A DNA stretch of 64,000 nt from Bacillus nitratireducens (lineage in GTDB: Bacteria; Bacillota; Bacilli; Bacillales; Bacillaceae_G): NCBI RefSeq assembly GCF_001884135.1, contig NZ_MAOC01000007.1:1-64000 (forward strand), written 5' to 3'. Numbering within the stretch: position 1 is the first letter of the stretch; each line of letters begins with the position of its first letter. A program made the position numbers and the translations under genes. Shown here piece by piece: positions 26,187 through 35,454 of the stretch. The notes under the pieces were generated by a model that was not told the DNA's origin, searched no databases, and saw only the letters and a list, made by a program, of their open reading frames with translations.

Positions 26187-27152
26187 TTATTTAGATAAAT
26201 TTTTCACTGCTTCTTTTAAGAATGCTGTTTTACTCCAAGCTGTACCACCTTGTGCCATTGGATCCACAACGTTTACAAATACTTTCTTTTCTTTCGCAGC
26301 ATTCATACTTTGCCAAATTGGATTGCTTTCAATTTCTTCTAGCACTTTCGGATTTTTATTTTCACTTGCCTCATATTGTAAGAAAATATAATCTGGGTTA
26401 AGTTCAGCAAGTTTTTCAAATGAAATTTTCTCTTGTGCTTTTACAGCTTTCAATTGTTCTGGTGCAGTTAGTCCAAGATCTTTATAAATTACAGGGTTGA
26501 AGTATACTCCTTCTGGATATAGGAATAATTCGTTTGCTCTTAGTCTAATAACAAGTACTTTTTTATCTTTTAACTTATCTCCTAGTTTTGCTTTTGCTTT
26601 TTCAGCATCCGCATTGTAATCTTTAATAATTTTTTCCGCTTTATCTTTTTTACCAGTTAGTTCTCCCATTAACTTTAAGTTATCTTCCCAATCTGTTGAA
26701 ACATGTGATACTGGGAACGTCGGAGCTACTTTCGTAAACTTTTCAGCTGTTTCTGCTGGGAATTTCGTACTAGATGTAATAACATCTGGTTTTAATTGAA
26801 GCAATGTTTCAAAGTTCGGTTGCATCTTTTCACCTACAGATTTTGCACCCTCTAATTCTTTTTCAAGATACTTTGGTAATTTACCGCCTACAGTAATTGC
26901 ACCAACTGGTTTAATTCCAAGTACTGCCGCATCTTCCATTGACTCTAAACTAGCCGTCGCTATTTTATCTACTTTTGCTGGTACTGTATATTCTTTACCT
27001 AAATATGTAATTTTTCTTTTTTCGTCTTTTTTCGTTTCCGTAGCTTTTGTTTGTTGCTTTTGCTCTCCTGAAGTCTTATCCGCACTATTGCACGCTGCTA
27101 ACCCTACACTTAAAACTGTAACCATCCCTAATGTAAATAACTTCTTGTTCAT
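26187..27152 (-). CDS. feuA: Ferric-siderophore-binding lipoprotein (FeuA-like)
   Basis: A 321-residue solute-binding lipoprotein with lipobox LAAC (Cys21), a Lys/Glu/Thr-rich linker and a PBP2-type iron-siderophore domain starting at KITYLGKEYTVPAKVDKIAT, with SVGEKMQPNFETLLQLKPDVI. It delivers ferric siderophore to the two permeases. Start ATG 27152; a longer in-frame reading upstream would have no lipoprotein signal at its start. Promoter and Fur box lie about 190-235 bp upstream. Confidence 0.92.
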   Translation of the reverse strand: MNKKLFTLGMVTVLSVGLAACNSADKTSGEQKQQTKATETKKDEKRKITYLGKEYTVPAKVDKIATASLESMEDAAVLGIKPVGAITVGGKLPKYLEKELEGAKSVGEKMQPNFETLLQLKPDVITSSTKFPAETAEKFTKVAPTFPVSHVSTDWEDNLKLMGELTGKKDKAEKIIKDYNADAEKAKAKLGDKLKDKKVLVIRLRANELFLYPEGVYFNPVIYKDLGLTAPEQLKAVKAQEKISFEKLAELNPDYIFLQYEASENKNPKVLEEIESNPIWQSMNAAKEKKVFVNVVDPMAQGGTAWSKTAFLKEAVKNLSK

Positions 27153-27337
27153 CTTTATATATCTCCTCTCGAAATCTTTACATATATTATTCCAACAACA
27201 AAACTTAATTATATGAAACATAACCTTCATCTATATTTCACATCATTAACAAATCTATGTAAAATGAAGATTCATCCTCGTTCACTTCCCCCAGTATGAA
27301 ATTATTTGCCGTTCCCACCAACGATAACCACTATTAA

Positions 27338-27352
27338 TGATAATGATTATCG
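27338..27352 (-). promoter_or_regulatory. Fur box
   Basis: TGATAATGATTATCG, 14 of 15 positions of the Bacillus 7-1-7 Fur consensus TGATAATNATTATCA. It lies immediately downstream of the -10 box, where binding would block transcription. An outer AACGATAA...TTATCGTT repeat extends it. Confidence 0.85.
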
Positions 27353-27358
27353 TTATTA

Positions 27359-27387
27359 AGTATATATTTAATATTTAATTATTTCAA
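27359..27387 (-). promoter_or_regulatory. Promoter of the feu-like operon
   Basis: On the minus strand, -35 TTGAAA (27382-27387), a 17-bp spacer and -10 TATACT (27359-27364), directly upstream of the Fur box. Confidence 0.8.
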
Positions 27388-27419
27388 GAATGATTTGAAA
27401 AATTTTAACAAACTGAACA

Positions 27420-27463
27420 AAAAAAGAAGTATCTCCTTTTCTCAGGAAGATACTTCTTTTTTT
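27420..27463 (-). terminator. Terminator after exoA
   Basis: AAAAGAAGTATCTTCC and GGAGATACTTCTTTT arms (one mismatch) around an 8-nt loop, overlapping the exoA stop. Confidence 0.88.
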
Positions 27464-28220
27464 AGAAATCCATATGTAATTCAACCGGACAATGGTCGGA
27501 TCCCATTATTTCACTATTAATTTTCGCATCGGTAATTTTATGTTTTAGCCTTTCAGAAGTTACAAAGTAGTCTAAGCGCCACCCGATATTTTTCGCTCTT
27601 GCTCCCATACGGTATGACCACCATGAATATGCGCCTTCTTGCTCAGGGTATAAAAAGCGATATGTATCAACAAAGCCTTCCTCTAAAATTTTTGTAAACT
27701 TCTCTCTTTCTTCATCCGAAAAACCAGGATTTTTCCGATTGCTTTTCGGATTTTTCAAATCGATTTCTTTATGGGAAACATTTAGATCACCACAGAAAAT
27801 AACTGGTTTCTTTTTATCTAATCGCTTTATATAAGCCCTGAAATCATCTTCCCATTTCATTCTGTAATCTAAACGTTCTAATCCTCGTTTTGAATTTGGT
27901 GTATATAGCGTTATCATGTGAAAATCTTCAAATTCTAATGTAATAACGCGTCCTTCTTGATCATGTTCGTCAATCCCTAAACCGTATGTAACAGAAAGCG
28001 GTTCTTTTTTCGTGAAAATAGCCGTTCCTGAATAGCCTTTTTTCACAGCATAATTCCAATATGTATAATATCCCTCAGGATTTAAATCAATTTGTCCACT
28101 TTGTAATTTAATTTCTTGTAGACAAAATATATCTGCATTGGATTCCTCAAGATATTCTAAAAAACCACCCTTCGCGATAACTGCACGCAAACCATTTACG
28201 TTCCATGAAATTAACTTCAC
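27462..28220 (-). CDS. exoA: Exodeoxyribonuclease III / AP endonuclease
   Basis: A 252-residue Mg-dependent nuclease that cuts at abasic sites, the same length as B. subtilis ExoA. Motifs: [13 protein letters not shown], the Mg-binding Glu in FCLQEIKLQ, the catalytic [17 protein letters not shown] and the C-terminal [11 protein letters not shown]. It is followed by its own terminator and lies divergent to adaA, giving a small DNA-repair neighbourhood. Confidence 0.96.
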   Translation of the reverse strand: MKLISWNVNGLRAVIAKGGFLEYLEESNADIFCLQEIKLQSGQIDLNPEGYYTYWNYAVKKGYSGTAIFTKKEPLSVTYGLGIDEHDQEGRVITLEFEDFHMITLYTPNSKRGLERLDYRMKWEDDFRAYIKRLDKKKPVIFCGDLNVSHKEIDLKNPKSNRKNPGFSDEEREKFTKILEEGFVDTYRFLYPEQEGAYSWWSYRMGARAKNIGWRLDYFVTSERLKHKITDAKINSEIMGSDHCPVELHMDF

Positions 28221-28374
28221 TTATAGTCCTCCTCTTGTTGTTCACTTTCAAAGTTCATGCTAACACAAAATAGATAACCTATCATAGTTTCATCTTTGTA
28301 ATCTTGCTCTTACATCCGTAATTGCATACGTACGTACTTTATTCAGGTTATACTAATCTCAGAGGTGACATTCT

Positions 28375-28980
28375 ATGAACAATGAGAAATTACAAAGATA
28401 CGAATTAACAGATGAGTATTGGCAAGCAATTATTCATAATGACTCTTCCTATGATGACAAATTCTTTTATGCTGTGAAATCAACTGGTATCTTTTGCCGA
28501 CCATCGTGTAAATCAAGAATACCGAATCAAAACAATGTACGAATTTTTCTTCATGCAGAGCAAGCATTGCAGGCAAACTTTCGTCCGTGCAAACGTTGTA
28601 AACCAAATGGGATCACTTTACCAAATGAAGAGTGGGTAGAACAAATTAAAGAGTATATTGAAAAGCATTTTGACGAAGTATTAACTCTCGACATACTGGC
28701 GGAAATGTGCCACGGTAGCCCCTTTCATTTACAACGCACTTTCAAAAGAATAACAGGAATTAGCCCAATAGAATATATACAGCAATTCAGGATTGTGAAA
28801 GCAACGGAATATCTTTCACATACAAAGCGATCCGTTAAGGAAATTAGTACTGCTGTCGGGATAGAAAACCAAGAGTATTTCGCAACTTTATATAAAAAGA
28901 AAACTGGATTTACTCCTACTGAATATAGAAAAAAGAACGTAATGAAGGAGGGAGACAATAATGAATTCCTACAAAAATAA
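28375..28980 (+). CDS. adaA: Methylphosphotriester-DNA alkyltransferase and activator AdaA
   Basis: A 201-residue fusion of an Ada zinc domain and an AraC helix-turn-helix. The zinc ligands are Cys41, Cys45, Cys72 and Cys75 (GIFCRPSC and RPCKRC); the first is the expected methyl acceptor. The C-terminal AraC region runs from LTLDILAEMCHGSPFHLQRTF to TPTEYR. Methylation turns it into an activator of the ada operon. GAGGTG lies 7 nt before the ATG. Its last 20 bp overlap adaB. Confidence 0.95.
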   Translation: MNNEKLQRYELTDEYWQAIIHNDSSYDDKFFYAVKSTGIFCRPSCKSRIPNQNNVRIFLHAEQALQANFRPCKRCKPNGITLPNEEWVEQIKEYIEKHFDEVLTLDILAEMCHGSPFHLQRTFKRITGISPIEYIQQFRIVKATEYLSHTKRSVKEISTAVGIENQEYFATLYKKKTGFTPTEYRKKNVMKEGDNNEFLQK

Positions 28981-29485
28981 ATCTATATATTGGACGCTAC
29001 TTACATATAAAAATTGGTGCTTTCATATTGCTGCAACTGAAAATGGAATTTGTTTCATTGGATCACAAGACGCAAACTTTGAAGAACTAAATATATGGGC
29101 TAGAAAAAAACAGCCCCCACATATATTGACTTGCAATCCAGATTACATGCAAACATATACGAAAGAAATTATCGAGTATTTAGAAAACAAGCGTGAAACT
29201 TTTACTTTCCCTATCGATGCTTACGGAACTGCTTTTCAATTATCCGTTTGGAATGCAGTACGTGAAATTCCTTACGGGAAGACCTATTCTTATTCAGAAA
29301 TTGCAGAAAGAATTCAAAAGCCTACAGCTGTGCGTGCCGTTGCTTCTGCTATTGCCGCCAACCCTCTTCTCATTACGATTCCTTGCCATCGCGTTATAGG
29401 AAAAGATGGAAAACTAACTGGCTTTAGAGGCGGATTAGAAATGAAGAAATTACTATTAAACTTAGAAATGAGGCTGGGAGAATAA
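28961..29485 (+). CDS. adaB: O6-methylguanine-DNA methyltransferase AdaB
   Basis: A 174-residue suicide repair enzyme with the acceptor Cys142 in IPCHRVIG, preceded by the helix-turn-helix region YSYSEIAERIQKPTAVRAVASAIAANP and followed by TGFRGGLEMKKLLL. Ribosome site GGAGGGAG is inside the adaA 3' end, and the 20-bp overlap suggests coupled translation, as in B. subtilis adaAB. Confidence 0.95.
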   Translation: MNSYKNKSIYWTLLTYKNWCFHIAATENGICFIGSQDANFEELNIWARKKQPPHILTCNPDYMQTYTKEIIEYLENKRETFTFPIDAYGTAFQLSVWNAVREIPYGKTYSYSEIAERIQKPTAVRAVASAIAANPLLITIPCHRVIGKDGKLTGFRGGLEMKKLLLNLEMRLGE

Positions 29486-29558
29486 AGTAAAACCTTAATG
29501 GGTGTGGGTTTTGTTCCCCCCACTCATTATTAGCTATCATCAACCGTGCTTTTACAAG

Positions 29559-29590
29559 AAAAAAAGACCTTCCCTTACAGAAAGCCTTTA
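29559..29590 (-). terminator. Terminator of the toxin-immunity unit
   Basis: On the minus strand AGGCTTTC pairs with GAAGGTCT (two wobble pairs), loop of 7, then TTTTTTT. It lies about 40 bp after the immunity stop. Confidence 0.7.
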
Positions 29591-29628
29591 CATTCATACA
29601 AATCTTTAGGAGTAAAATTTAATTTTAA

Positions 29629-29904
29629 TCACTCTTCTTCATCTTCATAGAAACCAAATAATTTTTCCTCTTCATATTCATACTTTCTTCCGAGATTGTT
29701 TGTATCCCTTTCGATTTCTAACATGACTATATATTGCTCTTTATCCATAAAGGAAGATCCTGACTTTTTTAATTCAATTACTTTAATCTTATCATGTTCA
29801 TATGTTTTTGAATAAGCCTTTATCTCTTCAATCGTACTTTTTAAGTCTTCTTCATTTCCACGATAGATATCTAATACAACTTTATTTTTATGCTTTTCAA
29901 TCAG
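29629..29904 (-). CDS. Candidate immunity protein with non-canonical start
   Basis: An uninterrupted 92-codon frame (with stop) directly behind the toxin-like gene; its ribosome site GGGAGGG begins right after the toxin stop codon. No ATG, GTG or TTG exists in the 5' part of the frame: the plausible starts are CTG at 29904 (7 nt after the site), ATT just after it, or ATC just before. From CTG it gives 91 residues, IEKHKNKVVLDIYRGNEED..., ending in a strongly acidic tail (GFYEDEEE). Codon use and acidity look like a real small immunity protein. Family not recognised; function inferred from position. Confidence 0.65.
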   Translation of the reverse strand: MIEKHKNKVVLDIYRGNEEDLKSTIEEIKAYSKTYEHDKIKVIELKKSGSSFMDKEQYIVMLEIERDTNNLGRKYEYEEEKLFGFYEDEEE

Positions 29905-29920
29905 AACGATACCCTCCCTT

Positions 29921-30724
29921 CTATTTTGAATACAATGGGAATTGAGTGTTTTTACTACTATCCGCAGTATTAATGATTACTCTATGATGCACTGTAGGAG
30001 TATCATTAGTACTTATATTACTATTAAATTCTTTTCTATAAAAAGTTCTCCAAGGTCCACCATCCTCACGAGCAGACCAAGCTTGATCAGGTTGATTCAT
30101 AGTTGTTTCTCTTAATTTTTTCACATCTACATTTTTTCCATACTGAGTTCTATTCTTAGTAGATTTTCTTGTTGAATCATATTTATGCCTATCGTAGGCA
30201 TGAGAATTAATAAAATCCGCCTTGTTTGATCCACCATTTACTTTAGTGGGAACTTTTTTCGATGCATTTGGTTTTGGTTTTGGCTTCCCTTTTCTTAATT
30301 GTACCCCATTATAAATAGAATCTTCTTCAAAATCATCTTGATTTAGAATTTCATCTTTAATCGTCGTATTCGTTTCTTCAATATTAATTAAATTTACTTT
30401 TAAACGACTTTCATATATTTCTAAACCCAGATTAAGGATTGAAGTAGTACCGTTCATATTATTATAAAAATATTTTACTTCTTGTAATGAATTCTCAGTG
30501 ACATCCATTGCTTCTATAAATTCAATAAATTCTTTTTGATCAATGAGTTGATTACCATAAGTATCAGTAATTAATTCCAAACCATCAATTTTAATATATT
30601 GATTTTTAAATATTAATTCTGCAGATATTTCATTCAAGTTACTCATAAAGAATGAAGATATCATCATTAATATTATTAAAACTGGTAACATTTTTTTCTT
30701 CACAAAAATCCCTCTCCTATTCAT
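29921..30724 (-). CDS. Secreted polymorphic-toxin-like protein
   Basis: About 267 residues. N-terminal signal peptide or anchor (KKKMLPVLIILMMISSFFM), a ~120-residue acidic middle region of unknown type, then a Lys/Pro hinge (RKGKPKPKPNASKKVP) and a basic C-terminal domain of about 100 residues. That domain has NSHAYDRHKYDSTRKSTKNR, TQYGKNVDV and a final HHRVIIN: spaced His/Arg/Lys/Thr residues as seen in many toxin ribonucleases of contact-dependent systems. Two starts are possible: ATG 30724 (AAGGAG 11 nt upstream) or GTG 30703 (GAGAGG 7 nt upstream). The immunity candidate begins 16 bp downstream. The fold assignment is inference. Confidence 0.65.
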   Translation of the reverse strand: MNRRGIFVKKKMLPVLIILMMISSFFMSNLNEISAELIFKNQYIKIDGLELITDTYGNQLIDQKEFIEFIEAMDVTENSLQEVKYFYNNMNGTTSILNLGLEIYESRLKVNLINIEETNTTIKDEILNQDDFEEDSIYNGVQLRKGKPKPKPNASKKVPTKVNGGSNKADFINSHAYDRHKYDSTRKSTKNRTQYGKNVDVKKLRETTMNQPDQAWSAREDGGPWRTFYRKEFNSNISTNDTPTVHHRVIINTADSSKNTQFPLYSK

Positions 30725-31198
30725 AATAATTTTTACTCCTTAAGAAAATAATAATTCTTGTATAATTTTATAACAAGTCTAGTTTTATATGTATATTATT
30801 GATATAATTTATTTAATAATACAATTTAACGAAATGTATTACTTAGTAACGTAAGGACTGTCTATATGTAATATTAATTAAATACGATAACAAACGTATA
30901 AAAATTCCACATACTATATCAAAATGATATACCTTAAGGCAACGTGTTGAGTGGTTTAGAGCTTATATAGTTTGGAACAATAGAACATTTATTATTCTCA
31001 ACATTTTAAGTAATAGCAAAAATGCTACTACTTAACATTCGCGGTATAGAATCATAAGCTACTCGCTCTGTTTTAATGCAATTAAATTTATAACAGGTTC
31101 CGAAAATAAACCGACTAAACATGAAATAAAAGACTTTGCGGCAAACCAGAAAAATTGGTAATATTATACATTTTTTATTTGTGGCGAGTGCTATATTA
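30725..31198. other. AT-rich intergenic stretch upstream of the toxin gene
   Basis: Holds a likely toxin promoter on the minus strand (TTGTTA, 17 bp, TATTAT, close to 30760) and otherwise only fragments. A plus-strand stretch around 30940-30990 reads QRVEWFRAYIVWNN without a start, which may be debris of a lost gene. No supported gene. Confidence 0.4.
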
Positions 31199-31238
31199 AA
31201 AAGAACCAAGTAGCACATTCGTACTACTTGGTTCTTTT
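31199..31238 (-). terminator. Terminator after pepT
   Basis: AAAAGAACCAAGTAG and CTACTTGGTTCTTTT arms, exact complements, loop of 10. Confidence 0.92.
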
Positions 31239-32477
31239 CTAAGCTTGTTCTTCAAATCGTCTTGCGATTTCTACAATAACTTGAACAGCTTTTTCCATAG
31301 TATCTACCGAAACATACTCAAATTTACCGTGATAGTTTTCACCACCAGTGAAAATATTTGGCGTCGGTAATCCCATATATGATAATTGTGATCCATCTGT
31401 TCCACCACGAATCGGGTGAATGTTCGGTTCGATATTTAAACTTTTCATCGCTTCATATGCAATATCAACAATTTCTCTTACCGGTTCAATTTTTTCAAGC
31501 ATGTTATAATATTGATCATTCATTTCTAAAACAACCGCATCTTGCCCATACTTCTCTTGCATTTTCTTCACAATATTTTCAACGTTATTTTTACGTGTCT
31601 CAAAATTTTCACGATCAAAATCTCGAATAATGTAATACGCTTTACTTTGCTCAACATCACCATTTAAAGAAAGTAAATGATAGAACCCTTCATAACCTTC
31701 CGTATATTCTGGTGCATCTTCTACCGGCAGATGTCCATTAAACTCCATAGCAAGTTTAGTTGCGTTACGCATTTTATTTTTCGCTGTTCCAGGATGTGTA
31801 TTCGTTCCGTTAAACGTTAACTTAGCACCTGCAGCATTAAAACTTTCATACTCTAAACCACCTAATGGACCTCCATCCATCGTGTAAGCAAATGATGCAC
31901 CAAACGCTTCTACATCAAAATGCGCTGGTCCACGACCAATTTCTTCATCCGGTGTAAATGCTACTCTTATTTTCCCATGCTTAATTTGCGGATTATGTAT
32001 TAAATAGTTCATTGCAACCATAATTTCTGTAAGACCAGCTTTATCATCTGCTCCTAGAAGTGTTGTACCATCAGTTGTAATAATTGTATGTCCTTTATAT
32101 GATGGTAATTCTGGGAACTGTTCAGGTGTTAACACAACATTTAATTCTTCATTTAACGTAATCGCATTACCATCAAAATTTTCATGAATTTGTGGTTTTA
32201 CGTTTTTCCCTGTAAAATCTGTTGCTGTGTCTAAATGAGCTAAAAAGCCGATTACAGGAACATCTTTATCTGTATTTGCAGGTAGTGTTGCCATTACGTA
32301 ACCATTATCATCCATCGTCACTTCTGATAATCCAATCTCTTTTAACTCTTCCACTAATAACTTACCAAATTCAATTTGTCCAGGTGTTGTTGGTACTGTA
32401 TGGCTTTCTTCATTTGATTGGGTATCAATTTTTACATATCTCGTAAATCTTTCAATAAGTTCTTGTTTCAAGTTCAT
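31239..32477 (-). CDS. pepT: Peptidase T (tripeptidase)
   Basis: A 412-residue M20B zinc aminotripeptidase, removing the N-terminal residue from tripeptides. Metal-site motifs are [32 protein letters not shown] and the late [10 protein letters not shown]; the lid insertion begins at [14 protein letters not shown]. Length matches other PepT proteins (about 410). GGGAGTG precedes ATG 32477. Monocistronic. Confidence 0.96.
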   Translation of the reverse strand: MNLKQELIERFTRYVKIDTQSNEESHTVPTTPGQIEFGKLLVEELKEIGLSEVTMDDNGYVMATLPANTDKDVPVIGFLAHLDTATDFTGKNVKPQIHENFDGNAITLNEELNVVLTPEQFPELPSYKGHTIITTDGTTLLGADDKAGLTEIMVAMNYLIHNPQIKHGKIRVAFTPDEEIGRGPAHFDVEAFGASFAYTMDGGPLGGLEYESFNAAGAKLTFNGTNTHPGTAKNKMRNATKLAMEFNGHLPVEDAPEYTEGYEGFYHLLSLNGDVEQSKAYYIIRDFDRENFETRKNNVENIVKKMQEKYGQDAVVLEMNDQYYNMLEKIEPVREIVDIAYEAMKSLNIEPNIHPIRGGTDGSQLSYMGLPTPNIFTGGENYHGKFEYVSVDTMEKAVQVIVEIARRFEEQA

Positions 32478-32654
32478 TCACTCCCTTTTCTGTTTCTTTC
32501 TCCATTATAATCCTTAAAACGAAATATTTTAACTTTTTTGACTGTGAAAATATATATCCATTTACATTTTTAATAAATCATAAAAAGACATAATATTTGT
32601 ACATTGGAATTCAAACATGTAATATACACCATTATATATTGGGAGGTTTTAAAG

Positions 32655-33299
32655 ATGAGGCTAACTCTCTTTCGCTATTTTCTTTTTTTCCTAGGATTAA
32701 TTTTCTTTGGACTTGGAAATGCTCTCGCAGTCAAAGTTCAATTCCTCGGTTTACACCCTTGGGAAGTTTTAAATATGGCTCTCTACCAACGATTTGGTTG
32801 GACAATTGGTACTTGGAGTGTCATATGTGGATTATGTCTCGTTCTTATCTCTTTACTAGTAGATCGAAAATATATAAACGTGGGTACATTTTTAAACGCA
32901 CTACTTATCGGTCCTATTATGGACTTTTTCTTACAATCAAAAATCCTTCCAAACGCTAGTGATTATTTATGGATAAACTTACTCATTTTATTTTCTGGTA
33001 TTGCAATTACAGGAATTGGGGGCGGCATGTACGTTGCGGCTGGCATTGGTGCTGGACCCCGCGATGGATTCATGCTTACCATTTCTGACAAAACTGGGTT
33101 ATCTATTAGCCGTGCTCGAATCATTGTAGAATGCTTTGTACTAGTCATTGGATACATGCTAGGAGGTCCTGTTTTTATCGTAACTTTTCTATACACTTTT
33201 ATTCAAAGTCCAATATTCCAACATTCATTTAAGGTATTTCAAAAACTCTTACATACTTTAAATAACAAAAACAAAGAACATATTAGTGAAAATATTTGA
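32655..33299 (+). CDS. YczE/YitT-like integral membrane protein
   Basis: A 214-residue protein with about five membrane spans: LFFLGLIFFGLGNALAV, GTWSVICGLCLVLISLL, NLLILFSGIAITGIGGGMYVAAG and VECFVLVIGYMLGG. The GIGAGPRDGFML motif is typical of the YczE/YyaS group, whose role is unclear (YczE affects surfactin production in B. subtilis). GGGAGG lies 8 nt before ATG 32655; an earlier in-frame ATG at 32604 lacks a site. Convergent with the next gene via a shared terminator. Confidence 0.85.
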   Translation: MRLTLFRYFLFFLGLIFFGLGNALAVKVQFLGLHPWEVLNMALYQRFGWTIGTWSVICGLCLVLISLLVDRKYINVGTFLNALLIGPIMDFFLQSKILPNASDYLWINLLILFSGIAITGIGGGMYVAAGIGAGPRDGFMLTISDKTGLSISRARIIVECFVLVIGYMLGGPVFIVTFLYTFIQSPIFQHSFKVFQKLLHTLNNKNKEHISENI

Positions 33300-33319
33300 A
33301 GCTCAACTTAATACAAAAG

Positions 33320-33353
33320 AGTGTGTTTTAAAAATAATTTTTAAAACACACTC
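33320..33353. terminator. Bidirectional terminator
   Basis: GAGTGTGTTTTAAAAA and TTTTTAAAACACACTC arms around TAATT or less, between convergent genes. Confidence 0.88.
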
Positions 33354-33366
33354 CATATACTCCATT

Positions 33367-33942
33367 TCATTCTTCTCTCCATAATCTCTCTACATTCATA
33401 AATTGCTCTTCTTTAAATTCTAGCTTATATATATCCGGTTTGGATGTATTCATTAAAAATTCAAGTCCATATTGATTATCAAAATAGTTCATCATTAGTG
33501 TCATTACAAGCCCATGTGTACCAATTACAATTTTATGTCCTTGAAAATTCATTAATATTTCTTTTAACACTCTCACTACTCTTCTCTGACAATCCGCATA
33601 TGACTCTCCATCCTTCAGTGCATATTCTGGATTAAAAAACATCGCCTTTACAAGTGGGTACACTTCCTTATCCGATATAATTTTATCTTCATTTGAAAAC
33701 TTACACTCTTTAAGATTTTCATATACTAATATTTCTTTTTCATGGAGATTCGCTGACTCTTCTATCGTTAACATAGCCCTCTTATACGGACTTGAAATGA
33801 AAGTATTAATTCCCTCTGTTTCTAATATCTCAGTTACTCTTTGCGCATCTAAAATTCCCTTCTCAGTTAATCCACGTGTTCTTTCATTTCCTTCTAATTT
33901 TGGCGATTCACCATGTCTAACCATATAGATATATGTATTCAT
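33367..33942 (-). CDS. Histidine phosphatase family protein
   Basis: A 191-residue phosphoglycerate-mutase-like phosphatase (PhoE/CobC type). Catalytic RHGESPK near the N terminus, the ISSPYKRAMLTIEESA phosphate-pocket segment, DGESYADCQRRV and the second His in IVIGTHGLVMTLMM are intact. Substrate unknown. GGAGGAATT precedes ATG 33942. Confidence 0.88.
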   Translation of the reverse strand: MNTYIYMVRHGESPKLEGNERTRGLTEKGILDAQRVTEILETEGINTFISSPYKRAMLTIEESANLHEKEILVYENLKECKFSNEDKIISDKEVYPLVKAMFFNPEYALKDGESYADCQRRVVRVLKEILMNFQGHKIVIGTHGLVMTLMMNYFDNQYGLEFLMNTSKPDIYKLEFKEEQFMNVERLWREE

Positions 33943-34037
33943 AATTCCTCCTTGAAAATATTTATAAGTTAATTACTTACTTTAACCTTTTCCGTATCAA
34001 AACTTGAATACAATCAAAATATTAATTTATTCTTTTT

Positions 34038-34853
34038 TTATGAACTTTGCTGAGCAGTTCGTCTAACCCAATCCGAAACTAAACCCTCAAATAATTCAGG
34101 CTGTTCAATTTGTAAATTATGTCCCGCCATATCTAATACCGCTAATGTCGCTCTTGGATAATCTTCAATGATTCCTACAATATCTTGATAACCTACCGAT
34201 ATATCTTGTCTTCCAGCTAATAAAAGAACGGTTTTTTCATATTTTTTATGCTGGAAGTCCAAAGTAAGAGAGTAATTCTTTTGTAATCTATCAATAAACC
34301 CATCATTAGCAATATCTATCCCTGGCTTAATTTCTTCTTTGAAACGCTTATATGTATACTCATTCGCAACCACTGCTAACTCACAAAATTCTTCCCTTTC
34401 GGTTGAAGTAAGCGCATTTAAAAATTCTTCATCTCTTACAATTACCTGTTTATCTGGGAGAAGCCTTTTTTCTCGTTGCGCTACAACAACAGGACATACT
34501 AACAATAATCCATTAACTCTCTCAAACATCTTTGAAAGTATCCCGCTAGCTAAATATCCCCCGTAAGACTCTCCTACTAGTAAAAAATCTTTAGTTGGGA
34601 TGATTTTCTCAATAAATGCAGTTAACAGTTCTAATATACAATCTGAACTATTTATCCAATCTGGGGCATTCGATTTCCCCATTCCAGGTAAATCAATATA
34701 AATTCGTTGATATCCTATAGACTTCTGAAACACTGTTTCCATACATTTCTTCATTAATCTATGGTCAGGAGAACACCCATGTATGATAAGTACTGGCTTT
34801 CCTTCTCCAATGATTTCATAGTATACTTCTGCATCCCTAATCCGGCATATCAT
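34038..34853 (-). CDS. Alpha/beta hydrolase
   Basis: A 271-residue alpha/beta fold hydrolase. Oxyanion segment LIIHGCSPDH, DLPGMGKSNAPDW, the nucleophile elbow LVGESYGGYLASG and the late catalytic His in LDMAGHNLQIEQPELF. No lid or family-specific motif lets me name a substrate. GGGAGG lies upstream of ATG 34853. Confidence 0.86.
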   Translation of the reverse strand: MICRIRDAEVYYEIIGEGKPVLIIHGCSPDHRLMKKCMETVFQKSIGYQRIYIDLPGMGKSNAPDWINSSDCILELLTAFIEKIIPTKDFLLVGESYGGYLASGILSKMFERVNGLLLVCPVVVAQREKRLLPDKQVIVRDEEFLNALTSTEREEFCELAVVANEYTYKRFKEEIKPGIDIANDGFIDRLQKNYSLTLDFQHKKYEKTVLLLAGRQDISVGYQDIVGIIEDYPRATLAVLDMAGHNLQIEQPELFEGLVSDWVRRTAQQSS

Positions 34854-34980
34854 AAAAAAACCTCCCTATTTTTATATTCACCTTTAAAAACAACCCGCTC
34901 AAACTCAAAAGAATACACGTTCTCATTTTACATCTTTTCAGAAGTTAATTTCAAATCTTAATTTTCAGATTACAAACATT

Positions 34981-35026
34981 AAAAAAGCTTCCCTATGAGT
35001 GTATCTCCTCCAAGGAAACTTTTTTA
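34981..35026 (-). terminator. Terminator after VOC gene
   Basis: On the minus strand AAAAAGTTTCC pairs with GGAAGCTTTTT around a long loop that itself can fold. Confidence 0.7.
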
Positions 35027-35067
35027 TATTTTCTTATACTCTATCAAAATTCGAAACTTATCTAGCT

Positions 35068-35454
35068 TCATTCTTCTATTTGCATCAATACAATTCTCCA
35101 ACCATCTGGGTCCTCTATAGTAATCCCCTTTTCTTTCCAATATGGATTTTCTGGTTCTACTTCATCGTACCCCATTGCATGCAGCCTTTTACTCACTTTT
35201 TCTATTTCATTATATTCTTTTATATAAAACACAAGTAAATTATCTTTTGTTGGGGCTGGACATGGGCTTCCATCTATATGTCTTGTAAATTCTAAATGAT
35301 ATTCTTCATCCGGTAGACCAAACATGACTCCATCATAACCATCATGATCATAAAACTCACCTATACGTTTTAAACCTAATCCTTCTTCATAGAATGCAAT
35401 AATCGCTTCAAATTTATCAGTTGGACGTGCTATTCTAAACTTCACCCATTTCAT
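35068..35454 (-). CDS. VOC/glyoxalase-family protein (YycE-like)
   Basis: A 128-residue vicinal-oxygen-chelate protein. VKFRIARPTDKFEAIIAFYEEGLGLKRIGEF, the GYDGVMFGLPDEEYHLEFT segment and the terminal TIEDPDGWRIVLM are highly similar to B. subtilis YycE as I recall it. Metal-site residues His/Glu are present in the YHLEF and IEDPDG blocks. Possibly a resistance or detoxification dioxygenase-like enzyme; activity unknown. Confidence 0.88.
   Translation of the reverse strand: MKWVKFRIARPTDKFEAIIAFYEEGLGLKRIGEFYDHDGYDGVMFGLPDEEYHLEFTRHIDGSPCPAPTKDNLLVFYIKEYNEIEKVSKRLHAMGYDEVEPENPYWKEKGITIEDPDGWRIVLMQIEE

Noticed and set aside
30940-30990. A plus-strand fragment QRVEWFRAYIVWNN that hinted at a transposase or integrase remnant.
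   Set aside because: Too short, no start, no flanking repeats; kept only as possible debris.
31006-31218. A 70-codon minus-strand frame just upstream of the toxin-gene region.
   Set aside because: Composition is that of translated AT-rich noncoding DNA (many Phe, Ile, Cys), it runs into the pepT terminator and has no ribosome site.
32597-32959. A second plus-strand frame overlapping the YczE-like gene.
   Set aside because: Out of frame with a clear membrane protein that has its own GGGAGG site; this frame's start has none.
34957-34971. AATTTTCAGATTACA upstream of the hydrolase gene, seen as a possible CodY box.
   Set aside because: Only the first half matches the consensus; not repeated nearby and the gene has no amino-acid context.
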